Counted from the stretch's first letter, positions 1 through 6,096 are shown. The stretch: DNA of 9,065 nucleotides from Thermoproteales archaeon (GCA_027068725.1 JAMOMD010000215.1:1-9065), one strand, 5' to 3'. A program made the numbers and translations. The notes: generated by a model not told the origin, from the letters alone.

Positions 1-736
1 AGCATTTAGGATTGGCGAGCATCCTGATGTTCTGCTACCCGTGATGGTTGCATACGATGGATTCCTGATGAGTCACACAATAGAGCCTGTCGAGATCCCT
101 GACGACGAGGAGATAGTCAGGAAGTTTGTGCCGAAGACTCGTGCATGGCTAACTCTAGACCCAGCGAAACCCGTGACTATGGGTCCACTTGCTGGCCCTG
201 ACTGGTACTATGAGATAAGGTTCCAGCAGGTACCAGCAATGAAGAACGCGTACAGAGTCGTTAAGGAGGTCGGGCAAGAGTTTGGTAAGGTCTTTGGAAG
301 GTATTATGATGTTGTAGAGACGTACCACATAGATGATGCTGAGTACGTGATGATTGGCTATGGAGCAACGTGGGGCTTCATACAGGAGGCAATCGATGTA
401 CTCAGGAAGGAGGGTCTCAAGATTGGTGGTCTACGCATACGATTGCTTAGACCACTCCCAACAAGAGACATAGCTAAGTATCTACAGGACAAGAAGGGGT
501 TCATTGTAGTAGATAAGTGCCTTGTCACCGGCCTACCTGTAGGCCCAGTATATCAGGACATCGTGACTGCACTTAAGGTAGAGAATGTGGATGTGCCTGG
601 AATAAGTGCAGTACATGGCGTTGGTCAGAGGACAATGTACATTCGCGACTTTGTTGAGCTAGCAAAGCATGCTATCAAATGTTTCGAGGAGAGGAAGATT
701 CCACAGGAGTCAATTTACCTAGGACTGAGAGCATGA
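1..736 (+). CDS. porA: 2-oxoacid (probably pyruvate):ferredoxin oxidoreductase alpha subunit, 5'-truncated
   Basis: The reading frame is open from base 2, so the window cuts into the gene. About 244 C-terminal residues are present, where the family usually has about 390-400. The GTG/ATG codons near base 41 are internal, since coding continues upstream in frame. Recognisable parts are the LLPVMVAYDGFLMSHT segment that closes the N-terminal thiamine-diphosphate-related domain, a middle segment with MGPLAGPDWYYE, and a C-terminal transketolase-like domain with RLLRPLPTRDIAKYL and GVGQRTMYIRDF. The enzyme oxidatively decarboxylates a 2-oxoacid to acyl-CoA and reduces ferredoxin in the cytoplasm; the alpha subunit works with beta, gamma and delta. 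porB follows after 35 nt. Pyruvate is the most likely substrate, but a 2-ketoisovalerate paralogue cannot be excluded from this fragment. Confidence 0.88.
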   Translation, partial: AFRIGEHPDVLLPVMVAYDGFLMSHTIEPVEIPDDEEIVRKFVPKTRAWLTLDPAKPVTMGPLAGPDWYYEIRFQQVPAMKNAYRVVKEVGQEFGKVFGRYYDVVETYHIDDAEYVMIGYGATWGFIQEAIDVLRKEGLKIGGLRIRLLRPLPTRDIAKYLQDKKGFIVVDKCLVTGLPVGPVYQDIVTALKVENVDVPGISAVHGVGQRTMYIRDFVELAKHAIKCFEERKIPQESIYLGLRA

Positions 737-758
737 GTATTATTGTAATATCTGGACA

Positions 759-765
759 GGAGGGT
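759..765 (+). promoter_or_regulatory. Shine-Dalgarno site deciding the porB start
   Basis: GGAGGGT lies 6 nt before ATG 772 and pairs well with an archaeal anti-SD (CCUCC). It favours 772 over the in-frame ATG at 733, which overlaps the porA stop. Most other genes here lack such a site. Confidence 0.7.
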
Positions 766-771
766 AAACGT

Positions 772-1734
772 ATGGAGATTAAGCTGTTCAAGAGTATAAA
801 GGAGCTGCCACGTGAGGAGAAGTTTGCTCCAGGACATGCAATGTGTGCTGGATGTGGTGCTGCAATAGCAATGAGGTGGCTTAACAAGATAGCACCTGAC
901 GACACGATATTTGTCCTCGCAACTGGCTGCGTCGAGGTCACTACCACAGCCTGCCCATACACTGCCTGGCTTAGACCCTGCATACATGTTGCATTTGAGA
1001 ATGCTGCTGCAGTAGCATCAGGAATAGAGGCAGCAATAAAGATACTGAAGAAGAAGGGCGTCATTGGCAAGGACATAAAGGTAGTAGCAATCGCAGGAGA
1101 CGGAGGCACAGTCGATATTGGACTACAGGCACTTAGTGGAATGCTAGAGAGGAGGCACAAGGTCATGTACGTGCTGTACGACAATGAGGCATACATGAAC
1201 ACCGGAATACAGAGAAGCGGCGCAACACCACTCTACGCTTGGACAACTACAACTCCTGTAGGAAAGGTCATCAAGGGCAAGCTACAGGAGAAGAAGGACA
1301 TCGATGGAATAGTTGCAGCACACAGAATACCATACATGGCAACAACCACAATAGCATACATACTGGACATGGTTAACAAGTTCAAGAAAGCCCTAGAGTA
1401 CACAGAAGAAGGACCAACATTCGTCCATGTGCTATGCCCATGCGTCCCCGGATGGAGAATAGACCCACACATGACTGTCAAGCTATCGAGACTTGCTGTT
1501 GAGACAGGAATGTGGATAAACTACGAGATCGAGCATGGAGTATTTAGAGTCACTACAAGAGTACCAAAGAGAAAGCCTGTCGCTGAGTACATCAAGCCGC
1601 AGGGAAGATTCAGACATCTCACAGACAAAGATATAGAACTTATACAGAAGCTCGTCGATGAAAATGTTGAAAGAATAAACAAGCTTGTTGGAGAACAAGT
1701 TATAGGTCCTGTAGAGATACCTGAAAAGAAGTAA
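772..1734 (+). CDS. porB: Pyruvate:ferredoxin oxidoreductase beta subunit (ThDP and 4Fe-4S binding)
   Basis: A 320-residue protein, normal for archaeal PorB. It carries the thiamine-diphosphate motif GDGGTVDIG from Gly109, ending at Asn138-Glu-Ala-Tyr-Met-Asn143. The 4Fe-4S ligands are probably Cys25 and Cys28 (MCAGCG), Cys53 (ATGCVE) and Cys224 in LCPCVPGW. The Met772 start is preferred because GGAGGGT at 759-765 lies 6 nt upstream, the best Shine-Dalgarno site in the window, and the protein then begins MEIKLFKSIKELP as in relatives. An in-frame ATG at 733 overlaps the porA stop (ATGA) and would add 13 residues; an earlier in-frame ATG at 679 lies wholly inside porA and is unlikely. The subunit forms the ThDP active site with PorA and passes electrons to ferredoxin through the PorD cluster. 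It is cotranscribed with porA and ends 37 nt before the convergent cbiM. Confidence 0.93.
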   Translation: MEIKLFKSIKELPREEKFAPGHAMCAGCGAAIAMRWLNKIAPDDTIFVLATGCVEVTTTACPYTAWLRPCIHVAFENAAAVASGIEAAIKILKKKGVIGKDIKVVAIAGDGGTVDIGLQALSGMLERRHKVMYVLYDNEAYMNTGIQRSGATPLYAWTTTTPVGKVIKGKLQEKKDIDGIVAAHRIPYMATTTIAYILDMVNKFKKALEYTEEGPTFVHVLCPCVPGWRIDPHMTVKLSRLAVETGMWINYEIEHGVFRVTTRVPKRKPVAEYIKPQGRFRHLTDKDIELIQKLVDENVERINKLVGEQVIGPVEIPEKK

Positions 1735-1750
1735 TATATTGAACCTCGGT

Positions 1751-1759
1751 AATTTTTAA
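1751..1759 (+). terminator. Candidate oligo-T terminator of the por operon
   Basis: AATTTTTAA lies 17-25 nt after the porB stop, inside the 37-bp gap to the convergent cbiM. Archaeal termination commonly uses short T-rich tracts on the coding strand. There is no clear hairpin. The tract is short, so the call is tentative. Confidence 0.35.
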
Positions 1760-1771
1760 TCCTTAACAATT

Positions 1772-2443
1772 CTATCCTACCCTCATACTCTCTGTCCTTA
1801 TTATTGCGAATTTCGACATTATGTAATCAAAGAGTTTCATTGTAACTATTCCATCTATTAGAGAGATTGGTAACTGCACAGGCATGTAGAGCATGAATGT
1901 TGTCATAGCAAGTTTCAATATTTTCACAATCGATAGTCCGCCCCATGCTATTGCAAGTTCAAACGATGTTGTTAAGTATACACCTAGGTCTCCTACAACT
2001 CCAATAATGAAAAGTAGCGCGTTTCTGAAAGTCCTATTCTCACTCTGTAGAACGTATCTCCTAGCAATGTAGCTGAGTACTGCTGGTATGAATGCTAGTG
2101 AGAGAGTATTTGCGCCAAGGGTCGTGAAGCCGCCATGCCCGTACAGGGCCTGAACTACAAGTACGCAGAAGGATAGTAAAAATACTTCAGGTACCGACAA
2201 CACAAGTCCTGCAAGTGGTGTTCCACAGGGATGTGAGCAAGAGCCAGCTACAGGAACAGGAATGTGCCATGCACTAAGCACGAACACTATGGCCATCATT
2301 ACTAGGAATAGCTTCAGGTACTCGATACCATGCTCAGCTAAGTTTCTACGTAGTCTCCATATGCCAGCTATGACGAGTGGTAGTACTATAGCAAAATATA
2401 CTGCACAATGAAGAGGAGGCAGTGTTCCATCTGCCAGATGCAC
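1772..2443 (-). CDS. cbiM: ECF-type cobalt (or nickel) transporter substrate-binding membrane protein CbiM
   Basis: A hydrophobic 223-residue integral membrane protein, typical in length for CbiM. It has the MHLADGTLPP N-terminus, a central GSCSHPCGTPLAG segment with His71, and GHGGFTTLGAN with His103, all family landmarks. The start is taken at GTG 2443 rather than the in-frame GTG 2455, because it places His at residue 2. In CbiM/NikM the N-terminal Met-His inserts into the protein and coordinates the metal, so a four-residue extension would disturb this. TTAAAATT at 2465-2472 is centred about 26 bp upstream of this GTG and fits a leaderless transcript; no Shine-Dalgarno site is present. 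CbiM selects the metal and works with CbiN, CbiQ and CbiO, encoded divergently next door. Whether the metal is cobalt or nickel is not decided by the sequence. Confidence 0.88.
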   Translation of the reverse strand: MHLADGTLPPLHCAVYFAIVLPLVIAGIWRLRRNLAEHGIEYLKLFLVMMAIVFVLSAWHIPVPVAGSCSHPCGTPLAGLVLSVPEVFLLSFCVLVVQALYGHGGFTTLGANTLSLAFIPAVLSYIARRYVLQSENRTFRNALLFIIGVVGDLGVYLTTSFELAIAWGGLSIVKILKLAMTTFMLYMPVQLPISLIDGIVTMKLFDYIMSKFAIIRTESMRVG

Positions 2444-2455
2444 GTGCGTTCGCAC
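2444..2455. repeat. Short hyphenated palindrome before the cbiM start
   Basis: GTGCG-TT-CGCAC is a perfect 5-bp inverted repeat with a 2-nt centre, directly abutting the cbiM start codon and touching the left arm of the 11-bp repeat. If cbiM starts at GTG 2443, this DNA is noncoding and lies just upstream of or at the transcription start, a typical repressor site. If cbiM started at 2455, it would be coding. Confidence 0.4.
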
Positions 2456-2549
2456 ATGGTTTCAAATTTTAACATTGTTTAGATTCTTAAGTAACAATTC
2501 GACATCTTAAACAGTCAAGCGTAGAAAATGGTTAACACTTGAAACCATG
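2455..2549. repeat. Perfect 11-bp inverted repeat flanking the divergent cbi promoter region
   Basis: CATGGTTTCAA at 2455-2465 and TTGAAACCATG at 2539-2549 are exact reverse complements. In both orientations TTGAAACCATG therefore reads toward its own gene. The right arm ends in the ATG of the cbiN-like gene. The left arm lies between the cbiM TATA candidate and its GTG start. The arm centres are 84 bp apart, close to eight helical turns. The position at both promoters suggests paired operator half-sites for one regulator, perhaps metal- or cobalamin-responsive; this is inference from placement. No regulator gene is present in the window. Confidence 0.6.
2462..2473 (-). promoter_or_regulatory. 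Candidate TATA element of cbiM
   Basis: Read on the minus strand, TTAAAATT (2472 to 2465) is centred about 26 bp before GTG 2443. That is the spacing expected between an archaeal TATA box and the transcription start, so the start codon would be at or near the 5' end of the mRNA. The element overlaps one arm of the inverted repeat described separately. Confidence 0.45.
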
Positions 2550-2798
2550 CCAAGGCCACCGATGCGTAGGCGAGCACTAATGTTACTCTTCGCGATAATA
2601 GCAGCAGTAACCTGCGTAACCATTACAGTAACAGCAATGATGGGGGCAGAGTTTGAAGAACCTGAAGATATTGCAGCAAAAATACTTCATTTGAAAATAC
2701 ATCAATTACTCCCTGAATTCATTACAAATATAATGGCGTTACTGCTTCCACTAATAATTGGAGTAATAGTAGGATATCTCGTAGGTGATAAGCTATGA
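2547..2798 (+). CDS. cbiN: Small two-TM membrane protein, CbiN-like subunit of the metal ECF transporter
   Basis: An 83-residue protein with a basic N-terminus (MPRPPMRRR), one membrane helix at about residues 10-31, an acidic external loop (GAEFEEPEDIAAK, about 33-45), and a second helix at about 60-80 ending GYLVGDKL. This two-helix hairpin with a short external loop is the architecture of CbiN, which binds CbiM and is needed for cobalt uptake. The glycine/aspartate-rich loop motif of bacterial CbiN is not conserved, so the assignment rests on size, topology and position. Its stop overlaps the cbiQ start (ATGA), so the two are translationally coupled. No Shine-Dalgarno site is visible. An internal ATG at 2562 would shorten it by five residues. 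The alternative is an unrelated small accessory subunit. Confidence 0.6.
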   Translation: MPRPPMRRRALMLLFAIIAAVTCVTITVTAMMGAEFEEPEDIAAKILHLKIHQLLPEFITNIMALLLPLIIGVIVGYLVGDKL

Positions 2799-3559
2799 CA
2801 ATCATAACAATAGACTACGATCAGTTAGCACCCATAATGTTTTTCGTAGGACTACTAATTGGGTACTTCTTAAGAAAATGTCAAAAGAAGAGGACGGGAA
2901 CCATACTGAGAACAATACTATTTCTACTAATATTCGTAGTAACGTTCCTAATAAGCAGAATTACTACTCTAGTAGCTCTCTGCGCAATGTTTGTCTGTCT
3001 CGGGATTCTAACAGTATTGACAGATAATCAAGTAGAAAAGTATATTGCATACACGTTAACGCTAGTACTTACATCAGTATCAATATTAGCTGCATTCATA
3101 ATACTGGGACAGTATAATATAGCACTGCTATTTCTACTAAGAGTATTGACTGTTGGAACAGCTTGCCTAGTGACAATTCTACCATTATCAACAACGAAAA
3201 TAGTGCGTCTTGCAGGAACGCTAACAGATAATACAGTAACGGGACCTCTACTTCTATCTCTTCTCATATTTAGGAAAGTGCTAAGTGTAATTGCAGATTT
3301 TAAGATAAGTTTCGAAATTCATTCAGCATATTTGAAGAGCGTGAAAGACAGAATCAGACTATTTGTTCACATACTTGAGAAGAGACTTGTTCCAATATTT
3401 GATAAGATTGCCGATGATGTTGCGACAGCGTTAGTGTGTAGAGGAATAGATTTCTCTAAAAGAATAAGATTGAGATTTTATAACGATATAACTAAGATTG
3501 ATGTGGGGTTATTTATCATAATTGTACTCGCTATATTGCTACTCTGTTTGTTATTATGA
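2795..3559 (+). CDS. cbiQ: ECF transporter transmembrane coupling protein CbiQ (EcfT family)
   Basis: A 254-residue membrane protein with an N-terminal block of hydrophobic segments (about residues 12-26, 38-54, 58-76, 84-104, 107-130), a long amphipathic cytoplasmic region (about 150-235) and a last helix at 236-254. This is the EcfT/CbiQ layout, in which amphipathic coupling helices dock on the ATPases. The second coupling motif, usually A-x-R-G, appears as ALVCRGI (Cys215-Arg-Gly217). The position where the first Ala-Arg-Gly motif is expected reads roughly EIHSAYLK (174-181), without Arg-Gly. The gene starts in the ATGA overlap with the cbiN-like gene and ends in another with cbiO, so the three are coupled. 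The sequence alone is divergent; the context between a CbiN-like gene and a CbiO ATPase makes the assignment firm. Confidence 0.8.
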   Translation: MTIITIDYDQLAPIMFFVGLLIGYFLRKCQKKRTGTILRTILFLLIFVVTFLISRITTLVALCAMFVCLGILTVLTDNQVEKYIAYTLTLVLTSVSILAAFIILGQYNIALLFLLRVLTVGTACLVTILPLSTTKIVRLAGTLTDNTVTGPLLLSLLIFRKVLSVIADFKISFEIHSAYLKSVKDRIRLFVHILEKRLVPIFDKIADDVATALVCRGIDFSKRIRLRFYNDITKIDVGLFIIIVLAILLLCLLL

Positions 3560-4419
3560 GGCGCGCATTGGCTTTATTTGATGTCTGGTTTAGGTATAGG
3601 AGTTCAGAGGATTGGATACTTAGAGGAGTATCTTTGCAAGTGCCTGAGAATAGCATAACTTGTATACTTGGTGTAAATGGTTCGGGAAAGTCGACGCTTC
3701 TGAAAGTAATGGCTGGGGTTCATATACCTCAGAGAGGTGTTGTGGAGATTTTTGATATAAGGCTAGACAGGAAGAGTATGAGCATTGTAAGAGATCTTGT
3801 AGGTCTTGTACTTCAGGATCCTGATACTCAGCTTCTATTACCTACAGTTAGAGAAGAACTAGCAATATCTCTGGTAATGAGGGGGCTTCCAGAGAGCTAT
3901 ATCGAGTCTAAGGTTAGGGATGTTGCTAGGAGGCTTGGCATAGAGAATCTTCTTGATAAGTCTATTGAGGAGCTTAGCTATGGTCAGAAGAAGCGCGTTG
4001 CAATAGCTTCTGTACTAGTGTCTGATCCGCGTATACTTCTCCTTGACGAACCTACGCTTGGTCTAGATCCTGTATCTTCTATAGAGGTCATGGAGCTTAT
4101 TCAAGAACTTGCTAGACATGGTAAGACAATAGTGTTCACTACACAGGATATAGACCTTGCCGCATTATACGCCGACTATGTTATTGTTCTACGAGATGGA
4201 AAGGTAGTTGCTGAAGGCACAGTAGACGAAGTTCTACGGGAACCACATATCATACGCGAGAAATGTGGACTACGCTTAACTAGGATAGGACACCTATTCG
4301 AGCTTGCGAAGAGCAAGGCTATCCTTCCTGAAGTGGGCAAGCTACCGCTCACGATATCTGAGGCGCTTAGAGTTCTCAAGGAACAGCTTTCTTCAAGGCT
4401 TGGTCAAGGTCTTCAATAA
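3556..4419 (+). CDS. cbiO: Cobalt/ECF transporter ATP-binding protein CbiO
   Basis: A 287-residue ABC ATPase. In order it has Walker A GVNGSGKST (39-47), a Q-loop at Gln87 (LVLQDPDTQLL, typical of CbiO/EcfA), the signature LSYGQKKR (140-147), Walker B ILLLDEP with catalytic Glu165, and D-loop LGLD (168-171). It energises metal uptake by docking on CbiQ on the cytoplasmic side, presumably as a homodimer because no second ATPase gene follows. The H-loop is unusual: the expected Thr-His-Asp reads TTQDID, with Gln196 in place of the switch histidine. The start codon overlaps the cbiQ stop (ATGA). The last 44 bp overlap the 3' end of the convergent PLP enzyme gene. The C-terminal tail (about 235-287) extends beyond the ABC core, as in other CbiO proteins. 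Confidence 0.92.
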   Translation: MRRALALFDVWFRYRSSEDWILRGVSLQVPENSITCILGVNGSGKSTLLKVMAGVHIPQRGVVEIFDIRLDRKSMSIVRDLVGLVLQDPDTQLLLPTVREELAISLVMRGLPESYIESKVRDVARRLGIENLLDKSIEELSYGQKKRVAIASVLVSDPRILLLDEPTLGLDPVSSIEVMELIQELARHGKTIVFTTQDIDLAALYADYVIVLRDGKVVAEGTVDEVLREPHIIREKCGLRLTRIGHLFELAKSKAILPEVGKLPLTISEALRVLKEQLSSRLGQGLQ

Positions 4420-5575
4420 TATCGTCAGGATCTTCGAGTCCTACGCTAAGTCTCAGAAGATTCTCTGTAATACCAACAACTTTTTTCTCCTCTTCAGTAA
4501 GGTACTTGTGAGTAGTAGTGTATGGATGCGTTATTATTGACTCAGCTCCGCCAAAGCTAACTCCTGGCACTATTATTCTGACATTCTTACAAACTCGCAG
4601 AGCTGACTCAAGATCTCCACGTATTTTGAACGATACCATACCACTAAGACATCTGAGGTACCTGCATGCAACAACATAATCAGGATGCGTAGAAAATCCT
4701 GGAAAAATAACTTCACAAACTTTTGAATGCTCCATTAGAAACTCTGCAACAGCTCTAGCATTTTCTTCATGTTTTCTCATTCTAATATGAAGAGTCTTCA
4801 AACCTCGATCAATAAGATATGCTGTGAATGGCTCCATTATTGTTCCATTAAGTCTTCTTAAATCCCATGCTTTCTCACAGTCTTCTCTTCTTGAGAATGC
4901 CAAGAATCCTCCAACGCAGTCATTATGACCACTGATATACTTTGTCGCACTGTAAAGTACTGTTGTTGCACCATGTTCAAGAGGTCGTAGACTGTACATT
5001 GTTGGTATTGTATTATCAACAACTATGTAGTATCTAACAATGTCTTTACATACGTCAGCACATGCTTTGCATATCTCCTCGATATCATATACTCTGAGCA
5101 ACGGATTGGACATTGATTCGAAGAATACTATGAGCCTATGCACATTTTTCGACATGTTTTTAATATTCTCGACAAGATTCTCTGTACCTGGCTTAGTGAG
5201 GACTAGCCTTGTCCTGTAGATGTTCGAGTATCTTCTCAGTAGTGTGACAGTTGATCCGTAGAGGTCTAGCGGAGCAATGATTAGGGTCTTCTCAGGTTCT
5301 ATGTATAAAGAGAGCACACAGTTAACTGCTGCTAGTCCACTCGAGAATGCGAGAGCGTCCTGTGCCTGTTCTAGTTCGGCTATCTTTCTCTCTAGGTAGA
5401 ATACTGTTGGATTGTCTTCACGTCCATACTTGAATGGAATAACGTGAGGTGCAGGTTTCTCTATATCAGGATGGTATCTGTAGACTGCTGAGAGGAATAT
5501 AGGCTCGATAACGTTGTCAATTCCTGGGAAGGTGTGTCTCTCTCCTCCATGAATTAGCTTTGTGTCGAACTTCAT
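4376..5575 (-). CDS. Cys/Met-metabolism PLP-dependent enzyme (cystathionine gamma-synthase/gamma-lyase family)
   Basis: A 399-residue protein, the usual length for the family. It shows YGREDNPT (50-57) and AFSSGLAA (76-83) for cofactor and substrate binding, DLYGST (104-109), ESMSNP (153-158), Asp187 in VVDNT that should contact the pyridine nitrogen, and Lys212 in YSATKYISGH as the Schiff-base lysine. Near the C-terminus SIITHP and LLRLSVGLED (Arg375, substrate carboxylate) are present. Family members make or cleave cystathionine, homocysteine or methionine by gamma- or beta-elimination or replacement; the sequence does not tell which, so no symbol is given. ATG 5575 is preceded by a weak AGGGGAC. 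It is monocistronic, divergent from atpK and convergent with cbiO, with a 44-bp coding overlap. An indirect link to the sulfate-activating kinase family nearby is possible. Confidence 0.9.
   Translation of the reverse strand: MKFDTKLIHGGERHTFPGIDNVIEPIFLSAVYRYHPDIEKPAPHVIPFKYGREDNPTVFYLERKIAELEQAQDALAFSSGLAAVNCVLSLYIEPEKTLIIAPLDLYGSTVTLLRRYSNIYRTRLVLTKPGTENLVENIKNMSKNVHRLIVFFESMSNPLLRVYDIEEICKACADVCKDIVRYYIVVDNTIPTMYSLRPLEHGATTVLYSATKYISGHNDCVGGFLAFSRREDCEKAWDLRRLNGTIMEPFTAYLIDRGLKTLHIRMRKHEENARAVAEFLMEHSKVCEVIFPGFSTHPDYVVACRYLRCLSGMVSFKIRGDLESALRVCKNVRIIVPGVSFGGAESIITHPYTTTHKYLTEEEKKVVGITENLLRLSVGLEDPDDIIEDLDQALKKAVP
4477..4496 (+). terminator. Candidate pyrimidine-rich terminator for cbiNQO
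   Basis: The plus strand reads CTTTTTTCTCCTCTT about 60 nt after the cbiO stop: a run of six T followed by a pyrimidine tract. It lies inside the opposing PLP-enzyme gene, where it encodes the KKV/EEE stretch near its C-terminus, so codon content also explains it. Archaeal T-rich terminators fit, but this is only a candidate. Confidence 0.25.
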
Positions 5576-5599
5576 TTAGTCCCCTATTCAGAAACTATT

Positions 5600-5614
5600 T
5601 TCATAATTTATGTA
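5600..5614 (-). promoter_or_regulatory. Candidate TATA element of the PLP enzyme gene
   Basis: The minus strand reads CATAAATTATGAAAA just upstream of ATG 5575. Its AT-rich core is about 25-40 bp from the start codon, as expected for an archaeal TATA box followed by a short leader carrying the weak AGGGGAC site. The 136-bp region between this gene and atpK (5576-5711) must hold both promoters and no gene was seen in it. Confidence 0.35.
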
Positions 5615-5671
5615 AAATGTCGTGCTTGCGAAGCTTTTCAGGTATTTGTGCACTGAATTAAATCTAGGTAA

Positions 5672-5681
5672 AACTTAATAG
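5672..5681 (+). promoter_or_regulatory. Candidate TATA element of atpK
   Basis: AACTTAATAG sits about 35 bp before ATG 5712 and gives a predicted transcription start near 5703, leaving a very short leader. GGGAT at 5702-5706 is a weak ribosome-binding match at 5 nt from the ATG. The call is based on composition and spacing only. Confidence 0.35.
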
Positions 5682-5711
5682 TTAACGGAGACAGTGCAGT
5701 CGGGATATCGC

Positions 5712-6014
5712 ATGAACAAGAACGTTCTTAAGCTACTTGTAGCATGCATCGCACTAGCAGCAGTAGTTGCTACAGGAGTAGCATATGCACAGACTCCACT
5801 TACGCCAATACAGAAGGGACTTAGCAGAATAGGTGCTGGTCTCGCATTCGGACTAGCTGCAGCAGGTGCCGGTATCGGTGTAGGTCTGGCTGGTGCAGCA
5901 GCAATTGGTGCAATTATTGAGAGAAGAGACCTGTTCGCAATGTACCTACTATTCATCGCTCTAGCAGAGGCAATCGCAATCTACGGCTTCGCAATGGCAT
6001 TCATCCTGATGTAA
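5712..6014 (+). CDS. atpK: A-type ATP synthase membrane rotor proteolipid (subunit K/c)
   Basis: A 100-residue, very hydrophobic protein. A lysine-containing N-terminus and a hydrophobic stretch (about 5-24) ending VAYA before Gln27 look like a cleavable leader, as known for crenarchaeal proteolipids. The mature part is a helical hairpin: a Gly/Ala-rich first helix (about 38-69), the polar loop ERRD (70-73) and a second helix with Glu86 in ALAEAIAIYG, the proton-carrying carboxylate. Several copies form the membrane ring that rotates during ATP synthesis. ATG 5712 is chosen because the leader starts cleanly there; GTG 5694 in frame would add six residues. The gene stands alone, not next to other atp genes, and is rich in GCA and GGA codons. 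Confidence 0.92.
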   Translation: MNKNVLKLLVACIALAAVVATGVAYAQTPLTPIQKGLSRIGAGLAFGLAAAGAGIGVGLAGAAAIGAIIERRDLFAMYLLFIALAEAIAIYGFAMAFILM

Positions 6015-6040
6015 GAGTCAAAACGAGAAAAACATCCGGC

Positions 6041-6071
6041 TCCTCTTCTCTTCAATCCTCTTCTTCTCCTC
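6041..6071 (+). terminator. Pyrimidine-rich terminator candidate after atpK
   Basis: A 31-nt tract that is all C/T except two A residues begins 26 nt after the atpK stop, with many TC and TTC steps. It lies in noncoding DNA between atpK and pth2, so coding content does not explain it. U/C-rich tracts act as archaeal termination signals, and a highly expressed proteolipid gene would need one. No stable hairpin was found. Confidence 0.4.
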
Positions 6072-6096
6072 AAAACATTCTGCCTGATTTGAGATC

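Noticed and set aside
675..1202. Long open frames on the minus strand opposite porB
   Set aside because: They lie wholly opposite a clear PorB with cofactor motifs, have no family resemblance and follow from codon bias of the coding strand.
2386..2457. Out-of-frame 23-codon frame starting at ATG 2457 on the minus strand, as a possible upstream regulatory peptide of cbiM
   Set aside because: It needs a transcript starting upstream of the TATA-predicted site and has no ribosome-binding site; the ATG is better explained as part of the inverted repeat.
2456..2546. Cobalamin riboswitch upstream of the cbi genes
   Set aside because: The leaders are too short for such a structure, no conserved element is visible, and cobalamin riboswitches are rare in these archaea.
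2785..3027. Plus-strand frame overlapping the start of cbiQ
   Set aside because: Its low-complexity Asn/Ser-rich translation is a shifted reading of cbiQ, whose hydrophobic frame and ATGA coupling are convincing.
5736..5747. LVAC in the AtpK leader as a lipoprotein signal
   Set aside because: The Cys is in the middle of the hydrophobic stretch, and the better cleavage point is after VAYA before Gln27, as in crenarchaeal proteolipids.
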